Shown here piece by piece: positions 1 to 12,638 of a stretch of 64,000 nt of DNA. The DNA is from Epiperipatus broadwayi. Its lineage: Eukaryota > Onychophora > Udeonychophora > Euonychophora > Peripatidae. Under the pieces are notes generated by a model. The model did no database searches. It was not told where the DNA came from and saw only the letters and a program-made list of their open reading frames with translations. A program made the translations under genes and the position numbers. The stretch covers positions 9,578,411 through 9,642,410 of the forward strand of contig JAQFVV010000013.1 in NCBI GenBank assembly GCA_028023455.1, given 5' to 3'. How positions within the stretch are numbered: the first letter of the stretch is position 1; each line of letters begins with the position of its first letter.

Positions 1-1239
1 TATTCTATGTAGACAAGTTATAATAATATTACTAAGAATTTAGTAGAGAATTCACAGAAAAAAGATAGATCAGCAATTCCTGATCTCTTTGTTTTCATCT
101 TTCATTACTGTATTCTTCTGCTGAACAAGAACATCTTTATTATTTAGAAGTATGTATATAATTTTGCCAATAATTTATCCACTTTTTCATCTTCTTTTAA
201 AATATGTATAATAATTCTATCATCTCCAGAGTATTTTTTTATTATTCACAATTCAGTCAGGCATTTCATTTTTCATTAATTTTTCAAGATATTGTTATAA
301 TTATGTGACTTTATTTTGTTCTTTAATACTATATAATTCTTTGTAAATTTTTTCCTCACATTTCACAATGTCATCTCTCTCTCTTTCTCTGTCTTTTTTT
401 TTTTTAGCATTAGTGACATCATTTTTCTTATTAATGAAACAGCTTTATTACAATATCAAAACATTATTTTATTCGTTTGATAGGCATGTTCTCTTTTATA
501 TAGTGATATTTTATTATTAAAAGTTTTTATATTATTTTACAAAATTTCAGATTTTTCTTAATGGATTATTTTTAAATATTTTCATATTCCTTCTTTTCTT
601 TACACATTGTTTTGTCAAAGTTAAAAATTAACTGGTGTGTTATTGCTTTTTTGTATCAGCTATCTATGTCGAAGTCTTGAGCGGAATATCAGTAATTTTT
701 TTAATGCTTTCAGTATTGGCCAAGAAAAAGTTTTACCTTAAATTTATTGGAATATTTCTGAATATTAGAAATATCGACTCTTTCTTAAAACTTTATCTCT
801 CTAGCTTTGCATTATTTCATTAATCAATTATCACTTTTTTTATTATATCTATTAACATTAAATTAAGGTTTTGAAATATATATTTTGTTAATCAAAATAT
901 AATCCAATTCTGCTACACTTCCATTTTGTATGTTTTGGATTTTTTATTTAAAAAATCATAAAATAGTAAAGTTCTCCTATCCTGGAAATTCCAAAAGTAT
1001 GTTTCTGTCTCCAAATCCTAATGCACCCATAATATTTTCAATTTTCAATATTTTTCCAAATCTAACATTAAAAGCTTCATGACAATTTTTAATTGTTGTT
1101 TAGTCTGATCAAAAGCAGTCTCTACATCTATATAAAAATCGTCCTCTTCTTCATCAGATTGAGAACTTTTTGAAGCAGAAACCTGAATTGTTTGCATTTT
1201 CTATTTTTCATTAAATTGAATAACTAATCTTGCTATTTT
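1..1239. other. Intronic AT-rich DNA, no clear gene
   Basis: This should be intron of the dynein gene downstream of exon f. There is no convincing exon. On the minus strand, 1192-1025 reads open for about 50 codons, starting MQTIQVSASKSSQSDEEEDD and continuing with a D-x-E-T-A-F-D-Q pattern. The acidic, low-bias composition looks more protein-like than its surroundings. It may be a retroelement gag or other coding remnant. I do not recognise it. Confidence 0.25.
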
Positions 1240-2265
1240 TTCAGATATACGATCAATTTTCACAATGCTTTTCCTTCCATATTTTATTTGTTATGAATCC
1301 TATATGTACTTCCTAAATGAGTGCCTCTACATCAAATAAATGCCAAATCAATTGTTCCTTCATTATTTTTTTACTTTCAATAATATTCCCAATTAATATT
1401 AGACACTTCTTTCAATTTGTGCAGTCTTTCTTAAAAAAAAAATCTGAATTGTGATTATTCAATACAAGCTTCATTCATGGTACCACGACTCAACATTACT
1501 AATCAGAATAGACTTGAATTTTATTTTTGTCAATTTTATTTGCTTTATTTTCAAGTAAAAAAATAAAACTATACTTTTTATAGTTAGCAAGCATACATAT
1601 GACTGCATTCTAGTTAGATGGAAATTATAACCAATTTCATTTTTTTACAAACTTTGCTATTAATATATATCATTAAAAACCAGTCAACACTTAGACAATT
1701 CCAATATGAATAAACAATTAAAAACTGTTGTCATGGCAACCTCTTTTTAACAATATACATGTGTGTGTGCATGTACATGTACATCTTGCCATTATTTCAG
1801 ATATACCATCAATCATGACAACATTTTTCTTCTATATTTTATTTATAATGAATCCTATATGTGCTTCATAAATGAATGCATTTACACTTTACATCAAAGT
1901 AAATGCCATCTCAATTATTCCTTCACTATTTTTCTAACTTCAATAATAGTCTTCATTAATATTAGACACTTCTTTCAATTTGTGCAATCTTCTTTCAAGT
2001 AAAATTCTGAATTGTGTATTATTCAATACAAGCTTATAGGCTGATTAGAGAAGAATTCCTTTCATCAGCTTCACCAAGACCCAGCATTACTAACCCAGAA
2101 TTCTGAATTGATTTGAATCTTACTTTTGTCATGATTTTATTTGCTTTACTTTCAAAAAATAAAAATAAAACAATGTTATTTATAGTTAACAATCATACAT
2201 ATGACTGTATTCTGGTTAGATGGAAAATATAATCAATTTCATTTTTTTTTACTTGTTATTGTACC
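1240..2265. repeat. Imperfect direct duplication of about 0.45 kb
   Basis: 1240-1660 and 1795-2265 carry the same segment with substitutions and small indels. Shared landmarks are CAGATATACSATCAAT, TATTAGACACTTCTTTCAAT and GCATACATATGACT. The copies are clearly diverged, so the duplication is old. The family is not recognised and no coding sense is seen. Confidence 0.6.
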
Positions 2266-3046
2266 GAAACGTCAGCTATTTAGCTGTTTTACTACACGGA
2301 ATATCCCGAAAATAATACTAATATGAAATCATCATTTATCCGTGAAAATATTAGAATTAACATATATACTACAAATTCGAATTAGCTGTTATATGACATC
2401 TTATATCTTGGTTAAATAAGGATTGTTAAATGTCCCCATTCACGGTATCTTAGATGGAGATGTGTAATGCATTAATTATATAATTAAATTATAAATATTT
2501 ATTTTATCCTACTCCAATATCCATAAAAATACAAATAGGTTTCAAATTTTTTTTGTGTGTGTGCCTCTCACTCAATTCTATGACCAAGTGATAACACCTA
2601 ATCAACAGCTATGCTAATTTGCCATTATGTACTTTTCTCTTTACACATATTTTACTAAATATTTTGTATTTAAAACTACAGTTTTTATTTTAATACGCTC
2701 TGTTGGAAAAACTGTATAAAATAATAAAGCATTATATAGTTTTAGTTGTATAAAATAAACTTTTTTTTTCCATTAAAGACATATAATTTACATTAAATTA
2801 ACATTTTTCAAATTTCTTTCTTTAAACTTAAGACTATGATGTGTTTCTAAAAAAAACATCACATCCCCATATGTTTGATGCATGATAAAAAGTTTATTCT
2901 AAAAATTGATTGAGATGACTAATAATTTAGAAAAGCTAATAATAAAATATTTACTCCAATATAGTAAAATGAAATTACATAATTTCAGTTTTTAAATACG
3001 ATTTTAAAAGATTTAATTCTTAACGCAATAATGGGAAAAAACTTAC
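2266..3046. other. AT-rich intronic DNA, nothing recognised
   Basis: Nothing beyond homopolymer runs and simple AT-rich sequence is seen up to the donor of exon f. Confidence 0.4.
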
Positions 3047-3136
3047 TTTTTGTTTTTTTAATCCTTTGTCTGCTTCAACTAGAGCATTCAAAAATGCTTG
3101 CCAAATATTATCAAGATTATCCAACATTTCTTGCGT
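3047..3136 (-). CDS. Axonemal dynein heavy chain, exon f (most 3' exon found)
   Basis: This 30-codon exon is in phase 0 at both ends. It encodes TQEMLDNLDNIWQAFLNALVEADKGLKKQK. It matches the family pattern L-x-x-L-x-x-x-W-x-x-F-x-x-x-L-x-E-A-x-x-x-L-K-K-x-K near the beginning of the linker. The donor is GTAAGT at 3041-3046. The next exon should lie at lower coordinates, but I could not recognise it in 1-3046, so the gene continues to the left of the window. The exons total 960 bp. Confidence 0.87.
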
Positions 3137-3213
3137 CTATAAAGAATGAGTTTAATTATTCTCCTATAGTACAATAAGCAAAATGTAAATTAATAAATGT
3201 GAATTAAACATAC

Positions 3214-3370
3214 TGAGCTTTCAATTTCAACATTATACTTCTTTACAATATCAAATAGGGCATGCATAGGAAAAAAACGAATTTCAATTGTATCCTTTTC
3301 TTTCTGTAGCTTTTCAAAAAGAGGTACATATACTCTTAAATGGTTTAAGTTTTGAGGAAGTTTTAGAAGT
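3214..3370 (-). CDS. Axonemal dynein heavy chain, exon e
   Basis: This 157-bp exon completes the codon from exon d and ends in phase 0. It encodes LLKLPQNLNHLRVYVPLFEKL, then FFPMHALFDIVKKYNVEIES. This is the family block in which a P-Q-x-L motif is followed about 30 residues later by P-x-x-x-x-F-x-x-L-x-K-Y-x-V, at the start of the linker region. The preceding intron (3371-14844) is 11.5 kb and holds an LTR element and two PLE palindromes. The following intron is 77 bp. Confidence 0.9.
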
Positions 3371-3689
3371 CTAATAAAAAAAATAATTATTTATTAAAAT
3401 AAATCAAGTTTTATATGAAATAAGTAATTATTATATTGACTTATTATAATACATGATAATATGATGTGTAAAAAAGTAATCAAAAATTAATACATTTACT
3501 ATTTTTTAAAGAATTCTTGTCCAATGACTCAGAGAGAAAATTAGAGACTCAAGAATTCAAGATTCTTGGACTAATTCTCAGATGAAAAAAATTAAAAAAA
3601 AAAAAAGTCAAATTAATCAACAAAGTAGCAAATTCTATTTTTCTTATCTATTTTTGCAACCTAATGTAAGTTGAATAATTTATAGATGA

Positions 3690-3865
3690 TAGATGAAGTG
3701 TTTAATAAATCCACATTTAGTACTAGTTTTCAGCTTGTGGTTTTCATTCGTAAAGAGTTTTGGATTTAATGTGTCTATATTTTTTAGATCAAATGTCCTT
3801 TTCCTCCAGCATCCACCTTTTAATCATTTTTTACTACCAAGCTATCAACCTAAAATTAAAAAAAC
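3690..3865 (-). repeat. Old, degraded copy of the 466-bp tandem-family unit
   Basis: The plus strand shows TAGTACTAGTTTTCAGCTTG, a gap, TTCATTCGTAAAGAG and CCAGCATCCACCTTTTAAT in the same order and spacing as the reverse complement of the family at 19034, 24918 and 33831. The hammerhead-like core is mutated. This is one incomplete unit inside the 11.5-kb dynein intron. Confidence 0.6.
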
Positions 3866-4414
3866 ATTTTAATAGATAAACTTTATTAAACACTATTATC
3901 TGGCATCTATTTATTATTATATGGCAGAACTAGAGTATGAGAAATAGAATTTACTACTTAATACTAATGCATAAGCTAGGAATAGTTTCTGATAAGCAGA
4001 ATGAAGTTGTTATAATGTAGCAGACGATAACATTATTTATTTATTTTAATGTTTCATGTATAAAATAGTTCTGAAATCATATTTTTGATACTAAAAGTTA
4101 TTTGTCAATTAATTTTAAGGACTTAAATATTTTTTTATAAAATCATTTTTTAAATTTCTATAAATTTCGATAAATTTAAACATAAAATATATTCGTTGGT
4201 TACACTACTATTACTCTTTCACATACATCATAAACTTAGCTACAAATAATGAACAATCTTACACTGAAATTTTATTTTTTATGTTTTCACACACACACAC
4301 AACTTTGATTAAAATAAAATTTCTACTTAATATAAAAGCTATTGAAATATTAAATTTAGGTTCTTAATGTTGATTTTATTTAATATTTTAATTTTATTAT
4401 TTGTGTGTATATAT
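3866..4414. other. AT-rich intronic DNA, nothing recognised
   Basis: Contains a short CA microsatellite near 4290 and poly-T runs. It ends in the ATAT that forms the target site of the LTR element. Confidence 0.4.
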
Positions 4415-6632
4415 TGTAATGAGCACAGACGTTCGTTACATTGTTGTTTTTTTTTTTATTTATTAAACATGAAAGTAAATTAAAAAGTTCGCATTTAAAA
4501 ATTTTCTTTAAGAATTAAAAATTGAAATTAAATATCATCTTAAACTCTTATATATTAAATCGCACAGATAATGAAAAATTATTAAAATAAAAATTTATTA
4601 AAGAAAAAGTATTTTAAAACTAAATTTTAAAAAGATTTGGAGATAAAATTATATCTTTAAATTTATCTTTAAATATATTTTTGATTTGGAAAACAGGTTA
4701 ATTAATCAGAAATGGAAATGATTGTTAATTAGTTAAATGTAAACCAGCCTTGGGCATTTAAAATGTAAAAACATCAGTCAGATAGGAAAACAATAGAAAC
4801 TTTCAGCAAATGAAATAAATCCATTGGGAAATCGGACCTCAACGAAAAGGATCATCTCATCGATGACGTAATGTTAAGTCAATCCTTCGAATACGTATAA
4901 AAGGAAAATTTGGAAATTATTAATTAGTGACTAGTTATTGATGATTATTACGATGTAACAGCTAGGTGTTAGTGCTGAGGGGATTGAAAAAGACGCACAG
5001 CTTCAATCCCTTCAGTTCTGCTAAGAAAGGAAGAAAAATGAACCATCGTTTCTACATTGAGGACCAACTACACTAAAAAATCTCCGGATGGATAAATAAA
5101 TCGGCCAACAGGATACCAATCTTCGGACGACGTGGGAATTCACGTTCAAACGGCAAGGAATATATGAAGATGAACTATTTAAATAACCGTAAGAACTTTA
5201 AAATTTATGAACAGTAAATTAAAAACTTTTCCAGATTTAAATGATTGCAATATTATTCTATCTGACCAACATTATTTATTAATTAGTTATAATTTTATTT
5301 AATGTATTTATTTTGTAAAATCATTTCCATTTATTTATTTATTTTTTGTTCTTTAAGTTTTATTATGATTTTTGTTTTCCGTTAAATTAATTATAAAAAT
5401 GTTAAACTTAAGTCGGGCGTGAATGGCTGTATAGATTTGTAAAGTTATATTAGGGGAGGGTAATCTTAGGTTATTTATGTCGTTGTTAGATTGGGTCAAT
5501 GGATTGGATATATTGATGTAGTTAGTAGATGTGATCGGAGATTCGCTACTGGCAGAATCGTTTATATATACGCCGCACTCACCCGTTTGCCTATGGAAGG
5601 AATTATAAGACGGAGAACGCAGTTCCTTTCTATGGAGTTTTTTTTTTATTGTTCTTCTCGTTAGATAGATGTAATATTCCTATCTGATTGAGAGTCAATG
5701 TCTTTTCTTAATTCTTTTGGTGCTGCCGTATTTCGTATTACATTGAATACATCGATGTATCAGATGGATTGATGCCAGTTTGACTGCGAATTTTAGCCTA
5801 AGGTTAAATAGGGATAGAATATTTTAATTTCAATGCAAATCTATGTAGTATTCATACTCGATTCTAAATAAAAATGCATTAAATTTAAGTTGTTTATAGA
5901 CGCTTGCATGGATTGTTTATCGGTTAACTATGTTTTGCGTTTTCATATTTGATCAAAATATATAGACATTCGATAAATAATGATACCTTACGGTGAGTAT
6001 CTAAAATGTATTTATTCGGATGTCTTTTAAGTTATTGGTGACAATGCAAGTATCTTATGGTGAATACTATTGGGTTACATATAAATTTCCCTCCGCAATT
6101 GTCAGTAATCAATAATTTTATATTTTGATCGCTTATGTTTACTTTGGAATGTTTTTAACCGTGTAATCTATGTAACCGATCTATAGCAACTTATTATAAC
6201 AAGCTTTTATAATCCCATCTGTGCGAACTTAATTAAAATGTAAAATTAGAATGTAATAGTAATTAAAGGTAAATTAAAGTCAAAAATCAAAGTTAAAAAA
6301 ATAATGTTAAATGTTAAAATGTAAAACTAATAATAAAATAATTTTAAATCTTATATATATGTGCATAAATAAATGTTTGTATGCTAATTACTGGCAGTGG
6401 CTTATTTTATTTATTTTTTAATGTTGAAATCTAATTAGATAAGATATGATATTATTAAATCTCTGCTACTCCCTGAGCTAGTGACATGGGCTAACGACCG
6501 GATGCAAAAAAAAAAAAAATTTTTTTTTTTGACTTACGTATCTGCCTACTTTATAAATTTTTCTAGGTTCAAATGCCTAGATGGCGCCCTGTAGTGCAGA
6601 TTACGTGAAGTCTTCTTCTCCGGATCGTTACA
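4415..6632 (+). repeat. Left LTR, family A
   Basis: 2,218 bp, unusually long for an LTR. It has no open frame of note. It ends with TGGCGCCCTGTAGTGCAG and GATCGTTACA. The same tail, diverged, occurs at about 44700-44755 inside the Gypsy leader. Confidence 0.85.
4896..4903 (+). promoter_or_regulatory. Candidate TATA box in the left family A LTR
   Basis: TATAAAAG lies about 480 bp into the LTR, followed by a conserved TTAGTGACTAG stretch. The diverged family A segment has TATAAAAG at 42624-42631 at the matching place, which supports conservation. Transcription has not been shown. Confidence 0.45.
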
Positions 6633-7362
6633 ATGGCTTTCCCAACTCGGGCCGATCTTTAATAAACCACGTATACCCTGAACAAATTCTTCTCAAAATG
6701 AAACATTTTATCTGTTTACATAAAGTCGTATACTTTAAATCCTATAAAAGCTCTGCCAGTAAAAGAAATAGCACATATATTAAACACGAGAAAGTATAAA
6801 TAATTTTAAACTGTATTTCGTTAAAAAAAAAAAAAAGTCAAAAGGTTGCAATAAATATGTTTTTTTTTTGTTGATATATATTATGCTTTATCGTGTATAG
6901 GCGCGCACAGCCACATAAGTTTATGATCGAAATGTGGTACCTTACGATGAGTACCGTTGGGAATTTACTTCAGTGTAATCCTATTTAAGCATTTTAATCA
7001 GTCATAAATAAGTTGGTGGTATGTATAATTGTGCTGCAAATATACACGTATAAATCCATTATCTTTCAAAACGTATTTAGTTCAATGCAACCTTCTTAAA
7101 TAAATAATTTAAATAACTTGCTTGTCATGCCGTATGTAAAAATAAAATGTATAAAATAAAATAGAACACTTGTGGGGAGGGGTGTAAACGTAAACGGTCC
7201 TTAGGTAGGCGATGGTAAACATTTTTCTTTTTGTATATAGTCCTTTTGTAAAATTATTAACCGGATGTTTTGTAAATGTCTTCGTCAATCGTGTACCGTA
7301 ATTACTAACCCTAAGTAAAATATTTTTTTTTTGATCATTTTTTTTAAGTAACTTTACTGATA
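6633..7362 (+). other. Short internal region of the family A LTR element
   Basis: 730 bp between the LTRs. It starts with ATGGCTTTCCCAACTCGG, whose TGG could pair with a tRNA 3' end as a primer-binding site. There is no gag, protease, RT or integrase similarity. A 72-codon open frame near its start has no recognisable features. Confidence 0.6.
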
Positions 7363-9580
7363 TGTAACGAGCACAGACGTTCGTTACATTGTTGTTTTTT
7401 TTTTATTTATTAAACATGAAAGTAAATTAAAAAGTTCGCATTTAAAAATTTTCTTTAAGAATTAAAAATTGAAATTAAATATCATCTTAAACTCTTATAT
7501 ATTAAATCGCACAGATAATGAAAAATTATTAAAATAAAAATTTATTAAAGAAAAAGTATTTTAAAACTAAATTTTAAAAAGATTTGGAGATAAAATTATA
7601 TCTTTAAATTTATCTTTAAATATATTTTTGATTTGGAAAACAGGTTAATTAATCAGAAATGGAAATGATTGTTAATTAGTTAAATGTAAACCAGCCTTGG
7701 GCATTTAAAATGTAAAAACATCAGTCAGATAGGAAAACAATAGAAACTTTCAGCAAATGAAATAAATCCATTGGGAAATCGGACCTCAACGAAAAGGATC
7801 ATCTCATCGATGACGTAATGTTAAGTCAATCCTTCGAATACGTATAAAAGGAAAATTTGGAAATTATTAATTAGTGACTAGTTATTGATGATTATTACGA
7901 TGTAACAGCTAGGTGTTAGTGCTGAGGGGATTGAAAAAGACGCACAGCTTCAATCCCTTCAGTTCTGCTAAGAAAGGAAGAAAAATGAACCATCGTTTCT
8001 ACATTGAGGACCAACTACACTAAAAAATCTCCGGATGGATAAATAAATCGGCCAACAGGATACCAATCTTCGGACGACGTGGGAATTCACGTTCAAACGG
8101 CAAGGAATATATGAAGATGAACTATTTAAATAACCGTAAGAACTTTAAAATTTATGAACAGTAAATTAAAAACTTTTCCAGATTTAAATGATTGCAATAT
8201 TATTCTATCTGACCAACATTATTTATTAATTAGTTATAATTTTATTTAATGTATTTATTTTGTAAAATCATTTCCATTTATTTATTTATTTTTTGTTCTT
8301 TAAGTTTTATTATGATTTTTGTTTTCCGTTAAATTAATTATAAAAATGTTAAACTTAAGTCGGGCGTGAATGGCTGTATAGATTTGTAAAGTTATATTAG
8401 GGGAGGGTAATCTTAGGTTATTTATGTCGTTGTTAGATTGGGTCAATGGATTGGATATATTGATGTAGTTAGTAGATGTGATCGGAGATTCGCTACTGGC
8501 AGAATCGTTTATATATACGCCGCACTCACCCGTTTGCCTATGGAAGGAATTATAAGACGGAGAACGCAGTTCCTTTCTATGGAGTTTTTTTTTTATTGTT
8601 CTTCTCGTTAGATAGATGTAATATTCCTATCTGATTGAGAGTCAATGTCTTTTCTTAATTCTTTTGGTGCTGCCGTATTTCGTATTACATTGAATACATC
8701 GATGTATCAGATGGATTGATGCCAGTTTGACTGCGAATTTTAGCCTAAGGTTAAATAGGGATAGAATATTTTAATTTCAATGCAAATCTATGTAGTATTC
8801 ATACTCGATTCTAAATAAAAATGCATTAAATTTAAGTTGTTTATAGACGCTTGCATGGATTGTTTATCGGTTAACTATGTTTTGCGTTTTCATATTTGAT
8901 CAAAATATATAGACATTCGATAAATAATGATACCTTACGGTGAGTATCTAAAATGTATTTATTCGGATGTCTTTTAAGTTATTGGTGACAATGCAAGTAT
9001 CTTATGGTGAATACTATTGGGTTACATATAAATTTCCCTCCGCAATTGTCAGTAATCAATAATTTTATATTTTGATCGCTTATGTTTACTTTGGAATGTT
9101 TTTAACCGTGTAATCTATGTAACCGATCTATAGCAACTTATTATAACAAGCTTTTATAATCCCATCTGTGCGAACTTAATTAAAATGTAAAATTAGAATG
9201 TAATAGTAATTAAAGGTAAATTAAAGTCAAAAATCAAAGTTAAAAAAATAATGTTAAATGTTAAAATGTAAAACTAATAATAAAATAATTTTAAATCTTA
9301 TATATATGTGCATAAATAAATGTTTGTATGCTAATTACTGGCAGTGGCTTATTTTATTTATTTTTTAATGTTGAAATCTAATTAGATAAGATATGATATT
9401 ATTAAATCTCTGCTACTCCCTGAGCTAGTGACATGGGCTAACGACCGGATGCAAAAGAAAAAAAAATTTTTTTTTTTTGACTTACGTATCTGCCTACTTT
9501 ATAAAATTTTCTAGGTTCAAATGCCTAGATGGCGCCCTGTAGTGCAGATTACGTGAAGTCTTCTTCTCCAGATCGTTACA
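7363..9580 (+). repeat. Right LTR, family A
   Basis: Same length as the left LTR and nearly identical. Differences seen include T/C at the sixth base, poly-A/T run lengths near the 3' end and CCGG versus CCAG close to the terminus. The candidate TATA box is at 7844-7851. Confidence 0.85.
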
Positions 9581-9584
9581 ATAT

Positions 9585-10120
9585 ATATATATTAAATAGA
9601 ATATTTTCATGGATAAAAAATAATTATTGATGGTCTTTTTAAAACAGAAAACTGTATATATATATATGTTTAAAAAATCTTAATTAAATTTACCAAATGC
9701 TTTGAAAAAAATACTGATCAGCTCAATTTTCATGGGGAACCATGTGAATCCATCAAAACTTTTACTATTCAAGTATATTAGATATATTGGACATCAAATG
9801 AAACAGTTTTATAAAAAAAAATCAAAAATCTAAGTTAAATAAGGTAATACTATTTGGAAAAAAGTTATCAGAGGAAAAATCATTATTTAAAATTTCTCAA
9901 TTACTGATTTTCAGAATGGGAAGAAAGACAGAATGAAGAAGTTAAATCACACAGAAACATAAGCAATTTTCTAAATTATTTTTTTTCTATAAAACTTCAT
10001 GACATGTATTTTAATAGAACACATTTTTGACCATGATATAGCAGGAAGTAGAACAGATCAAGATTTCTTTCAAAAATCTGAGATAATTTAAAACCATATA
10101 TATATATATGAAATATAAAT
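9585..10120. other. AT-rich intronic DNA, nothing recognised
   Basis: Short AT dinucleotide runs and no coding similarity. Confidence 0.4.
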
Positions 10121-10316
10121 AAAATGTCCATTAATTAAAACAAAATTGTAATTATAATTGAAATAATAAATTTAACGATTTACAAACTATTATAAACAAT
10201 CCTTAAATCTGCAGAAGTACTTTTGGTTAATTTCTTAAACCTGCCTCAATTGCCATTAAATTAAAAAAAAAAAAACAAAGCGGAAGCAAACGTCATCAAT
10301 TCAAATCCCACAAATC

Positions 10317-10820
10317 TCATATTTTAATGTTAGTAGCCTGTCTATTTATTAAATGCATTTTATTCCTATTTATAAAAATTGCCTCTTTAATTTTTATTTT
10401 ATTATGGTTTCTCTCCTCATGAAGAATTTTCACATTTTCAAAATCAAATTTAAATTTATATTTATATGTTTTTTCATGATCAAAGAAAACTGAAGGAGAC
10501 ATTAAATCACCATTATTTTATGTTTTACACACTTATATGACAATTCATGCTCCCTCAATCTCTTCTCAATACTGCACCTAGATTCGCCTATATATGATAG
10601 CATATAATCACAAAAAATTTGATATATGACATTACTTTTCTGCTTGACAGGTATGACATCCTTTTAATTATTGACTAATTTATTAATATTGTTTGGAACA
10701 TAGAATGAACACATTAAACACATTCTTATATATATCCTTAAAAAATTTCACTTGTGGATTTGAAATAAATGGAATATATATCCATTGTTTACTATTAATC
10801 TTCATTTCCTTTAAATAAAA
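10317..10820 (-). pseudogene. PLE 1 GIY-YIG endonuclease fragment (left inverted arm)
   Basis: 10502-10317 reads SPSVFFDHEKTYKYK, then ILHEERNHNK and KEAIFINRNKMHLINRQ, nearly the same as the right arm. The GIY-YIG portion above 10502 is broken by stops. Similarity between the arms at both DNA and protein level shows they came from one element. Confidence 0.7.
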
Positions 10821-10873
10821 TGGAACAAATAAACAATACTTTATGTCAATTTAAAAAAAAGTTATAATGATTT

Positions 10874-11383
10874 AAAGGAAATGAAGATTAATAGTAAACA
10901 ATGGATATCTATTCCATTTATTTCAAATCCACAAGTGAAATTTTTTAAGAATATATATAAGAATGTGTTTAATATTTCATTCTACATTCCAAACAATATT
11001 AATAAATTAGTCAATAATTCTAAGGATGTCATACCTGTCAAGCAGAAAAGTAATGTCATATATCAATTTTTTTGTGATTGTATGCTATCACATATAGGTG
11101 AATCTAGGTGCAGTATTGAGAAGAGATTGAAGGAGCATGGAATTGTTATATAAGCGTGTAAAAAGTAAAAATAATGGTGATTTCATGTCTCCTTCAGTTT
11201 TATTTGATCATGAAAAAACATGTAAATATAAATTTAAATTTGATTTTGAAAATTCTTCATGAAGAGAGAAACCATAGTAAAAGAAAAATTAAAGAGGCAA
11301 TTTTTATAAACAGGAATAAAATGCATTTAATAAATCGACAAGCTGCTAACATTAAAATACAAGATTCATGGGATTTGAATTGA
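10874..11383 (+). pseudogene. PLE 1 GIY-YIG endonuclease fragment (right arm)
   Basis: 10881-11153 is open for 90 codons and contains NVIYQFFCDC, then HIGESRCSIEKRLKEH. This is the GIY...YIG-type core with the following Arg helix, and the usual second Tyr-Ile-Gly reads His-Ile-Gly. The frame is lost around 11153-11174. It resumes in another frame as a C-terminal helix, KIKEAIFINRN followed by HLINRQ, typical of PLE tails. This is an inactive remnant. In a PLE the nuclease would nick target DNA to prime reverse transcription. Confidence 0.75.
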
Positions 11384-11977
11384 TGCCGTTTGCTTTTTTT
11401 TTTTTTTTAATTTAATGGCAGTTGAGGCAGGTTTAAGAAATTAACCAAAAGTACTTCTGTGGATTTAAGGATTGTTTGTAATAGTTTGTAAACCGTTAAA
11501 TTTATTATTTCAATTATAATTACAATTTTGTTTTTAATTAACGGACATTTTATATATATATACAATTCATAAAAAAAACCCCACAATATTGATTTTTATC
11601 GGAATGATATTAACTGGAATAAGAAGAGCAACCCCCTTCCCAACCTCTTTCATTGAATTGATTAGTACACAGACAGGTATAATTTAACTATTCTGATAAA
11701 CTTCATTCTTTCAAAATTTACAATAGAATATTTTTTTACATTAAATTCTGTGATCTAATATGAGCCAGAATAAAAGGACCTATGATGCATGTGCCACACT
11801 TGGCACATTAAATTTCTAATTATAATAATAAAAATACTTAATTGTAAATTATTAGAGAAAAAATATATAGTTAATAATAAATTTGGCTGAACGTTTTCGA
11901 GGAACTGTGCCTCATACTCATAGCCTTCGTGAAAATGTACTTAATATATGTAAATGAGAATATTCAAATGAGTTCTG

Positions 11978-12638
11978 TTACGTGCCCTTTTTCGAGTGTC
12001 GAGCACGTGTCTCTTCTGTTGATTGCATGGATGTCTCTGTTATGTGAATGCCTCTTTTTTTTCTCATGTAGTCATTTGGTTCTGAGCATAAAATAACGGG
12101 GTACGGGGATGAAATGTGCCCTGATGTTAGTATGTTCAAAAAATGCAGAAGATGTCTGCTGTTCGTTTGGCTCTGTTGAGGTGTACGATGTTGAGCCAAT
12201 CTGGTGTTATGGGCTTTGTTCACCAATATGTGGGTGGCAGGCTTGGGGGCAGGAAAGGAGTACACCACATGTGGGGTGGCGCTGGATCAATGTAGTCTTT
12301 GGAGTTATTGATCAACCTATTAGTGTTGGGGTGGAGTTCTGAATATTATGCTGAATTTGTTGCTCAAGGTTTTCGTTAGTTTGCTGGATATTTTAGGGAT
12401 GTAGGGGACCGTATTCAGGTAGTGGTGGAGGCAATTTATCATCTATTGTGCTGGACATGCTTCCTCCTAATGGTTTTGTATTTAAATCCTGCTGCTAATA
12501 GGTCTTTAACATAATTGTTTATATTTTCCTTCCTATGTGCTTCATATTTACACAAGTGATAGTTTCTAAACATAAATGCTTTGAGACCTGCGAATTTGTG
12601 CGATGCGGGTGATTTAGAATTAGGATGGATGCAGCTTC
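11978..12638 (-). pseudogene. PLE 2 inverted arm, broken GIY-YIG ORF
   Basis: The left arm repeats the right-arm ORF on the minus strand. It starts with the same residues (12696-12439 reads the same N-terminal 70-odd residues). It is then frameshifted by several small deletions; the 12268-11978 frame keeps only scraps such as SEPNDYMRKK. The damage is confined to one arm, so the arms have not been kept equal by gene conversion. Confidence 0.75.

Larger units (their letters stand above)
4415..9580 (+). mobile_element. Young non-autonomous LTR element (LTR family A)
   Basis: Two 2,218-bp direct repeats (4415-6632 and 7363-9580) begin TGTAAYGAGC and end GATCGTTACA. The 8-base inverted ends TGTAACGA/TCGTTACA are visible. 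A 4-bp ATAT flanks both sides and could be the target duplication, although the site is AT-rich. The core between the LTRs is only 730 bp and has no gag or pol frame. I noticed only about five differences between the LTRs, so insertion was recent. Orientation is taken as plus from TGGCTTTCCC two bases after the left LTR (a possible primer-binding site) and from a TATA box in the LTR. No convincing polypurine tract precedes the right LTR. Movement would need proteins from another element. Confidence 0.85.
10121..11560. mobile_element. Penelope-like element 1, head-to-head inverted pair
   Basis: The left arm (about 10121-10820, minus sense) and right arm (about 10874-11556, plus sense) are imperfect reverse complements around a spacer of about 50 bp. 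Each arm carries the 3' part of a PLE: the end of the ORF with the GIY-YIG nuclease, then a 3' tail ending near GGACATTTTATATA. Neither arm has the RT core, so both are 5'-truncated. Inverted partial 5' copies are a known habit of PLEs. The target duplication cannot be defined in the AT-rich flanks. Confidence 0.75.

Noticed and set aside
6581-6799. Gene inside the short LTR element core (72 codons)
   Set aside because: It starts within the LTR tail, has no family features and matches the length expected by chance.
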